A stretch of DNA of 39,781 bases from contig CACRSC010000124.1 in the NCBI GenBank assembly GCA_902651635.1, forward strand, positions 1 to 39,781. Direction: 5' to 3'. Of this stretch, positions 21,035-31,736 are shown in pieces. The position numbers and the translations under genes were made by a program. The stretch's first letter is position 1; the number at the start of each line of letters is the position of its first letter. The notes under the pieces were generated by a model. It searched no databases and had not been told where the DNA came from. It was given only the letters and a program-made list of their open reading frames with translations. The DNA comes from Mastigamoeba balamuthi (Eukaryota > Evosea > Mastigamoebida > Mastigamoebidae).

Positions 21035-21620
21035 CAGACCTGGCATTAACAGCATCCACAGCATGGTATTCACTCCTGTACCACTCTGCAATGGCAGAGA
21101 CCTCTTTCCACTGCTTTTCAGAAGGTGCCTCTCTTCTTGGGTCGGGTGAGACAGAGGCACACAGTGTCAGGAGGAATGATATTTGTCAGAAGATGATCTT
21201 CTCCATTGTCTCTCCAGGCCAGAGAGGCCAAGGAACCATCAGGGGAGACAGAGATACGCATTTCGTCCTGCTTGAGCTTGGGGAAGCACAGCTCCATTGC
21301 CCAGAGCCAGGAAGGTGATCTGGCTGTTATGGAAATAGTGAATCCCCAGTCATTTGCAAGAAGCCATTGGGCAGTCTCCCATGTAGAGTAGTAGCCCTGA
21401 TCAATGCACAGGAGATAACCAGAATGTGAAGGAAGAGTCAGACACATGAACTGTGCTCTGTGCAGTAGGACCTGAGAGTGTTGAGAAGGAACAATGATTT
21501 GCAGTTTACCAGAACAGCAATGAAGTTGTGCATGTAGCTGGAATCTCCACAGGATGTTCTTGAATCCCATCCTGAACATGAGCAGCAGCAGTTCCAACAA
21601 ACATGTTGTTCTCGGACCAT
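21035..21620 (-). pseudogene. piggyBac-like (DDE_Tnp_1_7) transposase fragment
   Basis: The minus frame gives LLCIDQGYYSTWETAQWLLA, NDWGFTISITARSPSW, then PKLKQDEMRISVSPDGSLAS and AWRDNGEDHLLTNI. This resembles the second-Asp block of piggyBac transposases (D-N-Y-x-S..L...L) and the following W.D...v.lLsT stretch. A later segment (AIAEWYRSEYHAVDAVNARS) fits the third-Asp block (YN...GVD..D). Frame interruptions separate the pieces, and a TGA follows NARSG. The first-Asp region is missing. It converges on the 3' end of the unrecognised plus-strand gene, and the border between the two is not sharp. Confidence 0.5.
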
Positions 21621-21645
21621 TCCTGAAAATAAGTTTAAAATTTAC

Positions 21646-22050
21646 AAATGTGATAGTTGAAAAAAGTCATGAAAGTACTTAAAAGTGTCGTGAAAGTGAC
21701 AGTTGAGCATCACAAGTGACAGATCAAAAGTGTTACGAAAGCTACAGTTGAAAGTATCGTGAAATCAACAGATCAAAAGTGTAGTGAAAGTGACAGATCA
21801 AAAGTACCATGAAAGTAACAGTTGAAAAGTGTCGCAAAAGCAACAGTCGAAAAGTATCACAAAAGAGACAGTTGAAAGTGTCGACAGTTTAAAAGTGTCA
21901 CGAAAGTGACAGTTGAGAGTGTCGTGAAAGTGACAGTTGAAAAGTGCCAGAAAAGCAACAGTTAATAGTATTGCAAAAGTGACAGTTGAAAGGTGTCAAG
22001 AAAGCAACAGATAAAAAGTGTCGCAAAAGTAACAGTTAAAAATCACAAGT
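21646..22050 (+). repeat. Minisatellite, about 24-bp unit
   Basis: Roughly 16 imperfect head-to-tail units with consensus near AAAAGTGTCGTGAAAGTGAC followed by AGTTG. Variation falls mainly at GTCG/GCAA and at GTGAC/GCAAC, and unit length drifts by one or two bases. No open frame persists through it. Confidence 0.85.
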
Positions 22051-22456
22051 GTAATAATATGATACAATAGTAAAATGATAACAATCAATTGTTTAGATCA
22101 AAACTGTATTTAAAGACTATTTTTGCTACCTGTTTCTTTAGAGTTTCTGTCACAAGCTTGGAGGCATTTTTTGCTCTGCTTCCTACTGCTGTGGGCTTTT
22201 CTTCCTGTACACCTAGCCATTCAGGAATTGGCTGAAGGTATTAACTAATGCAAATTGGTTAAGACTAAGTGCAGTCTAACTCAGAAATGCTAACTGAAAA
22301 GATACAAATATCAAGATATTAATAGATATTATCGAAAGAGATAGAAAAATCATAAGAAATATAGAAATATATTTTCCACCCATTCTGCTACCAGTGAGGG
22401 ATAAGCTCTGTCAAGCCAGAAGAGCCGGGAAGAGAAGGAGGGGGGGGGAGGGGGGG
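22051..22456. other. AT-rich spacer
   Basis: No supported gene. AATATC/GATATT-rich stretch near 22,300-22,370, ending at a G-run (22,438-22,456). Confidence 0.4.
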
Positions 22457-23305
22457 TTATGATAAGTGATGAATTTGGAGAAGGGGCATGTATGTAGTAT
22501 GGCTTGGGAGGGTATGTCCAGAGGCGGTTCTGAGAAGACTGGTTCCAGTACTGCATCCTGTTTTTGGTTCATCTCTTTGGTTTTGTACCTGTTGAACATT
22601 CTTGTTATTGTGTGATTGTTGGTGACGTTGGGGGTTCAGTGCCATTTGAGGTCTCTCCTGACTGTTGTGTTGTCTGGCGTCATGAGACCTGGGTTGTCTG
22701 ATTGTTGTCTTTTTTTTTGTGAGTGGGGCTGGCTCTTCTGTTTGCATTGGGTTTTTTGGGGTTGGCAGGGCTGGGGGATCTGTCCGGGGGGCTTTGAATG
22801 CCAGTCTTTTCTGTGTAGTCTTTCGTGGGGGGGGGGGGGTTGTGCACTGTGTGTACAGCACTGTACTGCATGTCAGTGTCTGTAGGTTCTGTGATTCTAA
22901 TCGGTTTTGTGGTTTTGGCAGTGTGTCTACTTCGTTTGACAGGGTGGGGAGTGTCGGGGCAGTTAAAAGGTGATTTGGGGGCGTCTCCTGGGATGTATCT
23001 TTTGTGTGCTTCGTGTGCCATGAGGTTGTCTTTATGGCTCATGTCATCAAGCCAGTCCCGCATAGTGGCAACCCAATCCACTTGTGTTTGCTGTTGTTTT
23101 TCTGATTGCTGGCCCTTTGCCCAGGCTCCATAGGCTATTGTGTATTGCATGTGCGTGGCATCTTTGTATTTACTAGATTGGTAGTGCGCCCATTGTTTCA
23201 GTTCGGAGGGTTCAATACTATGATGCTAGTGAGTTTTGCTTGCCATTGGAGCTGTTGGGGGCAGGTCCACAGTCTGTGGGCCAGGGAGTCTGCTTTGACC
23301 ATGCA
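22457..23305 (-). other. Hydrophilic Pro/Thr/Lys-rich reading frames, unrecognised
   Basis: A minus-strand frame (23,150-22,680) encodes QTQVDWVATMRDWLDDMSHK, AHEAHKRYIPGDAPKSPFNC and then a Pro/Thr/Lys-rich tail. It extends upstream without stop for a further stretch (SELKQWAHYQSSKYKDATHM). A second frame continues the Pro/Ser/Thr-rich region to 22,457 after an apparent shift. The short N-terminal part looks like genuine coding with a low-complexity C-terminus. It could belong with the AT-rich frames interrupted by the 8.2-kb element. No family named. Confidence 0.35.
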
Positions 23306-23308
23306 GGA

Positions 23309-23624
23309 TCAGCAGTGTATCATCATGTTTTCAAGCTCATTACTCTTATATTTCTTTAGATATCTATCTGTTGTGATATATGATATTGTTCTCCAAGTGA
23401 TTGACTTTGATTTTCTTTCAGTGATACTGTCGAAAACAATTTCAGAATTCCATGGAACTGAATCACCAACTAGTGTAGTTCCATCAGAAACATGCATTCT
23501 TCCAGCATATATATTTATCGGTATCCATTCTTATATTTTATAAAGATATAGGATCCACTGAAATTAGACTTAAAATATGCACCTGCTGATACTTAAACCC
23601 GCTAAAATTCATCAGAACAACTAC
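23309..23624 (-). other. AT-rich left flank of the 8.2-kb element, minus-strand frame
   Basis: A short minus frame (23,497-23,309) gives MHVSDGTTLVGDSVPWNSEI, FDSITERKSKSITWRTISYI and TTDRYLKKYKSNELE. It extends upstream as EWIPINIYAGR before a TAA. Composition is much more AT-rich than the host genes, and the peptide looks structural and beta-rich rather than enzymatic. The right flank (31,820-32,760) has the same composition and strand. I infer one older AT-rich insertion or gene later split by the element. The family is unknown. Confidence 0.4.
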
Positions 23625-23707
23625 AAACAGAGGTTAAAACGAATTTGAAAAACTGTCAAAATTTGAAAAAGGAAAAATCGGAAAACAGCAAAAAGTAACG
23701 AAAAAGA
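23625..23707 (+). repeat. Left terminal inverted repeat (83 bp)
   Basis: Starts AAACAGAGGTTAAAACGAA and ends GTAACGAAAAAGA. Base-by-base comparison with the complement of 31,737-31,819 shows no mismatch. Homology stops abruptly at both edges. Confidence 0.9.
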
Positions 23708-24004
23708 GAAAGTAATGAAGAAAAAACAATGATAGAAAAAAAGAACATCATAATTTGAAAATGAAGGGAAAAACCGGTATGAATTTGAACAAAATAATTG
23801 CCAGCGATAATTGTAAAACATATGGTGAAAAACAGCAAGTAAGGAAGAGAACCGTATTGAAATAACGAAGTGATATTTTATTTTGACTTCATGTCAGTGA
23901 GAATCAGAGTGTGATGCAAGCCAGGTCTCAAATTGACCTGGCCAAATGAACTCAGTGTCTGTGGATGTTAATGATACCAGAAACTTACTGGCCTTGGCTA
24001 TCAC

Positions 24005-24560
24005 CTACTGCTGTAGCATACCTCTTCTCATGATCAGCAACTTGCGAGAAGTTGGTTTATAGCTCATCAGTATGCAGGAACAGCATATCACAGCATGTGG
24101 CCCCAGTTGCTCTATGTTCCACCTGCTATCGCACAGCGACTTCCATGCAGTAACAAGTGAATTAGCCGGGACCAGCCCCACTGGCTCAATGCGCTGCACT
24201 ACACAGAACGTGGGATGCCCCTCTATGAATCCCCTGAACACTGCAAAGTGCCCCTTAACAAGCAGCTGATCCCTGGGATCTGAGGATGGTAGCTGTGCCT
24301 TCTTCTTAGGTCTCAGGGCCATTGAGAGGTATGGTGCAATCGCTGATGCACAGAGAATCCTCAGGTCCAGCAGTGCTTCCAGTGACCTTAGAAACGATGT
24401 TGTGAAGACATCATCACTCTGCTCAGTCTTATTGCCGGCGATAAGAAAAATGAGATACAAAAATAGAAACGTACCAGTGGATCAACAAAGGTGTGGTTGC
24501 GAACATCCTCTCTGTCCAGCAGAGTCTGCCACCAAGCAGCTGATACTGCAGTGAACTGCA
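24005..24560 (-). CDS. 3' exons of the DUF7869 gene or a separate small gene
   Basis: One exon (about 24,563-24,475) reads QFTAVSAAWWQTLLDREDVR, NHTFVDPL and ends at a GTACGT donor. The intron's 3' end coincides with a copy of the 16-bp palindrome, whose ATAAG supplies the acceptor. The next exon (to 24,005) gives TEQSDDVFTTSFLRSLEALL, RPKKKAQLPSSDPRDQLL, then AVICCSCILMSYKPTSRKLL before a stop. A GTGATG donor and CTGCAG acceptor would link the first exon in phase to the end of the transposase frame, so these are probably its last exons. No domain recognised. Confidence 0.45.
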
Positions 24561-24623
24561 GTCGTCCCTGCTGCAGGAATGCTGTTACAGCATCCTATCA
24601 AACCAGTTCCAGTTGGCCTCGTG

Positions 24624-26099
24624 TCACATCACAACAGACCCTGGTGGAAACGTGAAGAAAATGGGCCTGGCAGTCTCAGACCACTCGTGGCCCCAGTTGC
24701 ACGTGCGGTACGTATACACTGGCAGGGAAACACCACCGATAAGAGCCTCGTAGATGTGGAATCCGTGAAGCTCTCCTAGGGATGGATAGTTGATGATAGA
24801 GACCTTGAAGAAGCTGGCCAACATGTAACACCTATTGAGGTAGGTCGTCTCGACTTTGAACTGTTTCAGGAAGCTCCGCTTGGCCCAGAAGATGGTGAAC
24901 ACCTCGGGCACCTCTGGCATGGATATGATATGGTTGTGGCAGAAGTACTTAGAGGGGCTGCTGAAGCACTGGTCCAGCTCATTGTGTGTGTGGCCAGTCA
25001 GCTGGTAGAAAACAAATGCTTCATCAACAAACCCACAGTGCACCAGAAAGCCCAGAGTGGCCATGACCACGTTGTTCTTGTTTTGGTTCTCTGGGTTGTT
25101 CAGTACTAGGGTAAGGCTATGAGGGCGGAACGTGGGATGCTGCCTCAGATGCTCTACTATGTGCATCAGCAGAGTAGTGCAGACAAGGTCCTGATTCTTG
25201 GGCCAAAGGCCAGACATGGAGAGGCAGTACTTGACAGAGTGAAACGTAAAGTCCAGCACCCCCATCACCAGAAGGGAGGGACGCTGTAGGCTGCTCCAGT
25301 TGCTGTAGTTCTGGCGGAGACACAGGAGAGTGGGTGCTATCATGCCGTCTATGATCAAGCACCAACAATTGGCAGCATCTGCTCGGCATTTGTTCACCTG
25401 CTGGTTGACAAATGTGCGTTCGTTTTTAAAGTCATTGTGATGCCGCCTCTGGTCTTCATGGAGGGCAGCGAGATGGATAAGGTCCTCTGAATTAAGAAGG
25501 CCGTCCCAGTACTGGGCACACTGCTGACAGACCCTGTGATCTCCCTTTCTACTCAGGCATTTGAGCCAAGGGAAATCGTTCCGCCANTGCCGCCTCTGGT
25601 CTTCATGGAGGGCAGCGAGATGGATAAGGTCCTCTGAATTAAGAAGGCCGTCCCAGTACTGGGCACACTGCTGACAGACCCTGTGATCTCCCTTTCTACT
25701 CAGGCATTTGAGCCAAGGGAAATCGTTCCACCACACATGATAAAACAGAATGACACTGGGAAAGCTGTTGACAGGCATACCCTGAACCATGAGGTCGCTG
25801 AGCAAGTCTATCCAGAAGCAGACACGTGACTGGCCCGTGAGTAGATATACGTGCTGGTGATTAGCAATGAGGTCCGACTTGGGGCAGAAGTCACCTTGAG
25901 TAACTACATTGGAGGCGATGTAACTGTGGATGAGAGAGCTCTTGAGGGCAACTGAATTCGTAGGATTGGACCTGGAACGAAAAGTAAGACTATCGCTGGT
26001 GATAAGCTTGTACTTAATTGCATCAGAGCAGAAGTGAGACATGCATATGTTGCATGACAATCCTGTGATAACAACAAAGCCATTGAGGCAAACATACAC
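24624..26099 (-). CDS. DUF7869-type DDE transposase
   Basis: Likely transposase of the 8.2-kb element. Key blocks of DUF7869 proteins: CWCLIIDGMIAPTLLCLRQN (first acidic residue), SLLVMGVLDFTFHSVKYCLS, LTLVLNNPENQNKNNVVMAT and FVFYQLTGHTHNELDQCFSS. The usual DN..GQNKN or DN..ENKN second-acid motif reads NNPENQNKN, so Asp is replaced by Asn; the GHTH.xxDQ block is intact. Upstream are a Cys-rich part (CLSRKGDHRVCQQCAQYW) and a region with FDLL-like helices. The annotated length is inflated by 49 codons because of the duplication around the N at 25,587. The frame stays open across it. The N-terminal part continues degraded upstream to about 26,420. Confidence 0.75.
   Translation of the reverse strand: MYVCLNGFVVITGLSCNICMSHFCSDAIKYKLITSDSLTFRSRSNPTNSVALKSSLIHSYIASNVVTQGDFCPKSDLIANHQHVYLLTGQSRVCFWIDLLSDLMVQGMPVNSFPSVILFYHVWWNDFPWLKCLSRKGDHRVCQQCAQYWDGLLNSEDLIHLAALHEDQRRXWRNDFPWLKCLSRKGDHRVCQQCAQYWDGLLNSEDLIHLAALHEDQRRHHNDFKNERTFVNQQVNKCRADAANCWCLIIDGMIAPTLLCLRQNYSNWSSLQRPSLLVMGVLDFTFHSVKYCLSMSGLWPKNQDLVCTTLLMHIVEHLRQHPTFRPHSLTLVLNNPENQNKNNVVMATLGFLVHCGFVDEAFVFYQLTGHTHNELDQCFSSPSKYFCHNHIISMPEVPEVFTIFWAKRSFLKQFKVETTYLNRCYMLASFFKVSIINYPSLGELHGFHIYEALIGGVSLPVYTYRTCNWGHEWSETARPIFFTFPPGSVVM
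25441..25733 (+). repeat. 146-bp duplication around a single N (probable assembly join)
   Basis: 25,441-25,586 and 25,588-25,733 are 146-bp copies differing at one base (G at 25,583, A at the matching place), with one N at 25,587 between them. The unit plus N is 147 nt, so the surrounding reading frame survives. Two contig ends overlapped but not merged is the simplest explanation. Confidence 0.9.
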
Positions 26100-26440
26100 A
26101 GTTCACTGTGGGTTGACTGGATACATTGTGAGACTGGACCAGCTCTGACTATATTGTGACTGGCTGATTAGCACAGCTGCTGTCTCTGCAGTGGACATTG
26201 AGAGCCAGAATCTTCTGAGCTCTATGACAGTGAGAGGAGTAAGTCACAGGGTGCAGAAGAAGGTGCAACATGACCTAAGCATCATGTTGACCAGGTCGTC
26301 TAGCAGAGAGTTGCACTGCAGCTTCTTCAGCTGGCGCTAAATCACAAAGTGATCTGGATCATCTGCTACATCCTCAGCAGATAGGCGAAGACAATTAGTG
26401 TGAGCGTGTGTGAGAAGGACTTGGTGACAGTGATTGATGT
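26100..26440 (-). pseudogene. Degraded upstream portion of the transposase gene
   Basis: The minus frame gives GIYDINHCHQVLLTHAHTNC, LRLSAEDVADDPDHFVI, then RQLKKLQCNSLLDDLVNMML and RSCCTFFCTL, with a TAG between the halves and a stop after. The CCTFFCTL ending resembles the CR.FFL.TLG motif that lies upstream of the DDE core in DUF7869 proteins. This is only a weak link. Confidence 0.35.
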
Positions 26441-27288
26441 CGTAAATGCCCTTGAGGGCCTCTGCAATTATGTTAGAGTTTTATCACTGGCATAAGAACA
26501 CACAAAGGGTGAGACCAGGTATGTCACTTGTGGGTGGGAACTTGAAGGCATCTGAGAGCATTAGTGAAGAAAGATTGAGCACAGCAAGCAAACAGCCTCT
26601 GTACACTCTGGGCTATGGCACATGTTACATGTCACTGAGAGAAGATTCCCAGTGAGCTGGACTATGGGACAGGCTGCTGCAGTGATGGTGTGGTATGCAA
26701 CTGGTGGCAGAGAAAGAGACACTTCATATAATTTAACTAATAGGACAATGTTAGACATAATCTTACCCAAGGGATTAATGTGCAGGTAGGGGTGTTAATT
26801 GCCGGTAATAGAAGTAGAAGAAATATCTAGATTTATTTAGATAATTGAAATATCTAAAGATATTTGAAAAAGATTCATTATTATAACTTACTGGCCAAGT
26901 AGCAGATGGACCTCACAGTCAAGGTATGGTACTTCACTCACACACAATGTTAAAAATGAATAATATCTTAAAATATCTTTTGCATGACGTAAAATGTAAT
27001 GTCATGGCTAATTGTCTTTGTTGTTTAGTTTTATTACTGGCAATTAACACCTTCATGAGAGACTAAAGTAAGTTATTGCTGGCAATAAGATGCTTGTTAT
27101 TATTCACAAATAGTTTATGGTCTTATTGTAGCGTATGTCTGCATACTATATTGCTGGCAATAGCATTCATTATCATCAGTGATAAAGAATTATTGATCAT
27201 TAACAGTTTGGGCAATGCTGTTCAGTCTTTGTTTATGCTAAGCTGTTTAATCACCAGTAATAACAGTCAGCTGCTTGTTGAATCTCAG

Positions 27289-29993
27289 GTGATAACAGTC
27301 AGAGACAATCAGATGAAGAAGGAGAAGAAGGAAGAGTTCTTCTTCGCAATAGAGGCAGAACGAAAGAAGGAAGCCTTAGAGAAGAAGAAGAAGGAAAAGA
27401 AAAAGGAGCACAATGAGCAGGTGAAGGAAGTGCACAAGAGCATAGAGTAAAGCTGCTTAGCTGTGACAGAGGCAGAGAACAACTTCAACCACTGACTACT
27501 TCCACTTCTCTTCCCTGACACCATAACTGGTAATGTCACAAAGTCATACTTTGTCTTAACTGTGCTTCACAAAGAGACCAAGGGGGCAATTGACACAAAG
27601 GGAGAGGTCGTTCAGCCAAAGCTGTTTGGCATCACACCAACTCTGAGTGTACCACTGATAATGGTCCCCTATCAAGTTGAAGACATCCCTGCAATTCCGG
27701 AGGGTGGGACTTCCATGTGGGGGATTTCACATCGAGAACGGTAAGTACCTGTTTTCTCATTTTTCCAGATTTTGATACAATCACGTTTTTCCTTTGATTT
27801 TTGTGTTTTCAACTAATTTTTCTTTTGAAACACGTTTTTCTACTGTAATTTATACTATGTTCATGAAATTTTGACCAGAGCAAAAACTGGGATTTGCAAA
27901 GGGGTACTTAGAGATGCAGACTCCTTGTGAGTGGCCATGCTCGCCAAACAAATCAAGTCCCATGGCTGGACAAGGTTCGCTGGACGAGTAGTAGTTCTGA
28001 AGAAGGGGGCCCTGGACAAGAAGAACGTCTTCCATATCCGCAGTGCAGCTGTTACATACACCAAGGGACCCGGAGAGGCTGTTAATTTCACTGTACCACC
28101 ATTTTATGAGGTGCGATACATGTGCCTGGATGGCAACACATGGTGTCTTGTTGCTTCTCACCCAGACATGTAGGAATTTATCACTGGCAATAAAACTTAA
28201 TTGTGTGTTGGAGAGAAATAATGGGTAAGGCCATAGTCATGGAGATTGTGATGGCTGACATCGTTCTCGCTGATGACCAGATTCTTGCGCTGTCATGAGG
28301 ACTTCAGGCTACCACACACACATGCCCCAGACCACTTCTTCACATATGTCAAGTGGGCTACACAAATGATCCACTCTGTGATGCACAGAGAGGCTGTTGA
28401 GGCAATTGCAGAAGCTGGTTTGAGAAAGATGGAAAATGAGCAGGACCAGAAGAGCAGCAAGTCCAGAGGTGTATCCGGGCAGCAGGAAAAGAGCTTAGAG
28501 GTGAAGCGCAAGGCAGCAAGGGACAAGTACATAGTTGCTATGCTTCAGAGCAAGGAAGTGGTAAGTGCAACATGAGCACACAGTGGCTTCTCACTTCATA
28601 CTTGCTGTACAACGACTTCTTCAAGTCAGAGCAGAACTGCAAGAAGATGTCCCTGATTGCAACGAAGATCATTAAGTGAAGTATGAAGGACCAGAACAAG
28701 CTGTTCAACGAGGTCAGCAAGATCCCTGGCATTGACACCATCTCTATCACCTCGTTTGAGATGTCATCCCTGTGGAAGTACCCCATGGAGGCCGTCTTGT
28801 CTTTCATCAGGTTATCACTGGCGATAACTGTACAACTCAAAATTGTTACAGGAAGGTGCTGGAGAGCCATCTGACCAGAAAGCAAACCCGTCTGCTGTAC
28901 AGTACCATGGAGACAGCAGCCAGTTTGTTCCAAAAGGTCGAGACTCAGATGTGGGTCATTGACATGGCTACTCAGAAAAGATCGTCTTTCTCCAGCACAC
29001 AGCTCGAGGTTCTCTGGTCAGCCCTGCAGCAGGGCAAATTCATGAACTGTGAGGATGCCCCTACTGCAGATATCATGTGGGGCTAGGGCCCAGTGACTAC
29101 TGTGGTGATGTGGGAGAAGGTCAAGACTGTAGAGGAAGTTGATGTTGCATCTGCTGTGATCGAGAAGGACATTGTGCTGGCTGACCTGTCGGAAAAGAAG
29201 AGGCTGAACTGGAACAAGGCCCTCTACCCAGCCAAGGTCTGATTACTTCTTTGTTGACTGTACTTAGATTACAGCCCTGCAGATCTATGAGCCGATTACT
29301 CAGAGGTTCTTGGCAACCCTGGACCTCTGCTTCACTAACATAATGGCATTGAGCACCAAGTGGACAGTCATCCGAGAGCTGTACCAACCGAACCTTCTTG
29401 CTGTCGCCATGCACCAGCAGCAGAACGTGGTTCTCAGCCAAGTGATAGCACTACTGAACCTGGAGGGTCTGTTCATTTTCAATTGTTATTCCTAACAGTC
29501 AGATCTAGAGTGTGCAGTTGTGAGCATATGTCCGAGCCACATGGGTCAGGTCAGCATTGCTCTACCACAGAATCCACCTCCGCTGCCTTCGAATACCAGA
29601 CTCGAGAGAAGGTGGTTCTCAACTTCAGTGATACCGCTGTTCCCAGAGAACAAGAACGTTTTCAAGCCACAGGAAAAGGACAAGAAGATCCACTACAACC
29701 TGGTAGTCCACTTCCTGACCCCGTTGGCTTGACAGTCCTTCCTGGACAGCCTCAACACCACCTTTGTCTGTGTGCCAGTCAACAGGACAGAGGAGTTGTA
29801 CTGCTTCTCAATGCCACATATCAAGTACGAGACAATAGCAGAACTGCTGTTGTCTGTGTACAACCACTGCAGCCCAAGGTGCAAGGAGACGTCTGTGTCC
29901 AACTATGTCAATGACATCTTCTTCCACTTTAACATAGTGGAGATAGGCAATCCGTTTGGGCTCAGCACACTTCGGCTTGTGTTATGCAACTGA
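27289..29993 (+). CDS. Unrecognised multi-exon coding block of the element
   Basis: Successive plus-strand exons with consistent protein-like content: 27,289-27,450 (Lys/Glu-rich coiled coil, EAERKKEALEKKKKEKKKEH); 27,540-27,740 (KETKGAIDTKGEVVQPKLFG, VPYQVEDIPAIPEGGTSMWG, ending at GTAAGT); 27,931-28,173 (WTRFAGRVVVLKKGALDKKN, EAVNFTVPPFYEVRYMCLDG); 28,273-28,575 (CHEDFRLPHTHAPDHFFTYV, basic tail); 28,683-28,810 joined through a 41-nt intron to 28,852-29,085 (ETAASLFQKVETQMWVIDMA); then 29,270-29,460 (TLDLCFTNIMALSTKWTVIR) and 29,690-29,993 in shifting frames. The splice pattern is plausible, but the full chain was not resolved, and several internal stops remain. No family named. It may be one protein partnering the transposase, or two. 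Confidence 0.4.
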
Positions 29994-30379
29994 GTGTCAT
30001 ACCACAGGCTGTCCCGCACTTCGACACACGATGTCAATATCCTGCTTGAAATGGTTATTCCCTTTTCCTCTTTATCATCAGTGAGAAAAAGACTAACTGT
30101 GATAGCAGGAGAACTTCTGGCTTCTTCACAGTTTCTTCGAGTCCTCAGTGGCGCTGATCCACAAGACGGAACAGGATATGGCTCCTGTGTGATTGCCTCA
30201 GGCTATGCCCATGGATCCTCGTACTCTTCCTGCCTTGTTTCATTTCTTATGTTCTATTGTTCACAGTCGCTACATCTGTCATGGTTCCCACCAAACAGCC
30301 TTCTGTTGCAGCTGCTGCATCACTTCCCTTCCAACTTAAGAGCACTTCTCCTTAGCTTCATGGTTTGATCTCCACATCC

Positions 30380-31283
30380 GAGGCTACTGCCTCACTTTCC
30401 GCATCCCAGGCAAGTTGCCATTTACTCAAAGTCTGTCTGACAGTTCCGTCAGGGACATTCTCCTGTTGTTCTTCCCTCTGATGCCTCAATTGGTGGGTCT
30501 GCCACTCAGGACACACCAATGCCGAATGCCAAGGATGCTTCTGCACAGGAGAAAGAGCATGCCACTGAGCTCCCAAGGTCACAGCCACTGGTTTTGCCTA
30601 CTGCCGCTGCTGCTGCTCCTTCTGCAGCAGCCCCTTCACTCATTGTTCTGCCTGTTCAAGCAGCTGCCACTATACCTCTCGTTCCTTACCCTGCGGAGGG
30701 TATGCTACCTGTTGTTGCCTTGATTCACCAACTTCTTAGTGCTGGTCTCTCTGGCTACTCCAGTAGGAACCTGGACTGGACCTGACCCTGGGTCGTCTCC
30801 CCCGGCAGTGCCCCAGGAAGTAGTGCTTCGCGAGGAAGCCCTCCACCTGAAGGAGGAAGCATATCGTCTTTGACTTGTGAAAGCAACAGCTGAGCTCATT
30901 TCTCCTGTTCATTCAACACCAGCACAGACACCAGCAGAGGAACCCAGTGAGAAAGGTGCCAATTTTCCTTTGTTTCTTTTAACAATTCAATAGAGAGCAC
31001 GTCAGCTATGCAGTTGCAGGCTCCCGTGAAACCACTTACCAGCATCCTTGGAACTTCGAAAAACTTCACGATGGGTGACCTCAAGTGCTTAGAGGGTACT
31101 CACTGCAATTTATGTTTCTCTGATTGTTTTGTGGAGAGCATGGACAGGGACAAGCCGCTGACAGAACTGGCCAGCAGGGGGGAGGAAGCCTCAGAGAAGA
31201 AGGACAAGGGCAAGGCTGCAGATAAGAACGAGAGTAAGGAAGAGGCAGAGGGAAAGGCAGAGGAAGAGATTAAGTCCCCGTGA
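30380..31283 (+). CDS. Ser/Pro/Ala-rich then Glu/Lys-rich exons near the right end of the element
   Basis: Low-complexity plus-strand frames: 30,519-30,785 (PTAAAAAPSAAAPSLIVLPV), a helical piece around 30,800-30,880 (QEVVLREEALHLKEEAYR), and 31,008-31,283 (KPLTSILGTSKNFTMGDLKC, LEGTHCNLCFSDCFVESMDR, then an acidic/basic tail SEKKDKGKAADKNESKEEAE). A GTGCCA..CAATAG intron near 30,955-30,992 would join the last two. The composition suggests a disordered nucleic-acid-binding or tail protein. Not recognised. Confidence 0.35.
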
Positions 31284-31736
31284 GGAAGAGACCATCGAAG
31301 CACAACCCAGAGGAGGAAGCCTGCTATAAGAGGCAGAAAGAAGAGGACCACTGAGTCCGAGGAAGAAGAGGAAGCAGACCAGGCACCAAACAAGGCATCT
31401 GTGCCACATGAGCAGCATTTGCTCTCTCCTGACTCTAAGAAGAGAAAGACAAGATAGAGTTACAGTTTCGTTCTTAGTCTCACTTAAATCTGGTTCTCTC
31501 TGTTCAGAGTCATTGAAACCTGTTCTTTCATTGGTTTTGTGTTTCTGCTTCGTGTTTCTCATAACTTCTTTTGGTTTTCTTTCTTCAATCACCAGTGATT
31601 GAGCAATATATGACTAAGCATTTCATTTGGTTCTTTCTTTGTTGAATGTTGTCAACTTGAAACTGCTCAGTCCTCTTTCCCTTCTTCTTTTTTGGCACTT
31701 TTCTTTTTTTTATCCTAAAGTTTTAGGTTTCTCATA
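31284..31736. other. Subterminal region of the element
   Basis: Degraded Arg/Glu-rich frame until about 31,420, then T-rich, non-coding DNA up to the right TIR. It contains one short palindrome related to the 16-bp motif (31,587-31,600). Confidence 0.4.

Larger units (their letters stand above)
23795..28827. repeat. Dispersed 16-bp near-palindrome TTATYRCYRGYRATAA
   Basis: Copies, some with one to three changes: 23,795-23,810; 24,429-24,444; 26,481-26,495; 26,795-26,810; 27,031-27,047; 27,073-27,088; 27,149-27,162; 27,170-27,185; 27,247-27,263; 28,178-28,193; 28,812-28,827; a shorter related AATCACCAGTGATT at 31,587-31,600. Typical form TTATCACTGGCGATAA. All lie inside the 8.2-kb element, mostly between coding blocks or at intron edges: the 24,429 copy supplies an acceptor and the 28,812 copy overlaps a donor (GTTATC). 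Confidence 0.8.

Noticed and set aside
23621-23838. Phe/Tyr-rich small proteins on the minus strand at the left TIR
   Set aside because: They are translations of the A-rich terminal inverted repeat, with no family pattern.
27309-27539. Phe/Ser-rich membrane protein on the minus strand
   Set aside because: Shadow of the Lys/Glu-rich coiled-coil coding stretch on the plus strand.
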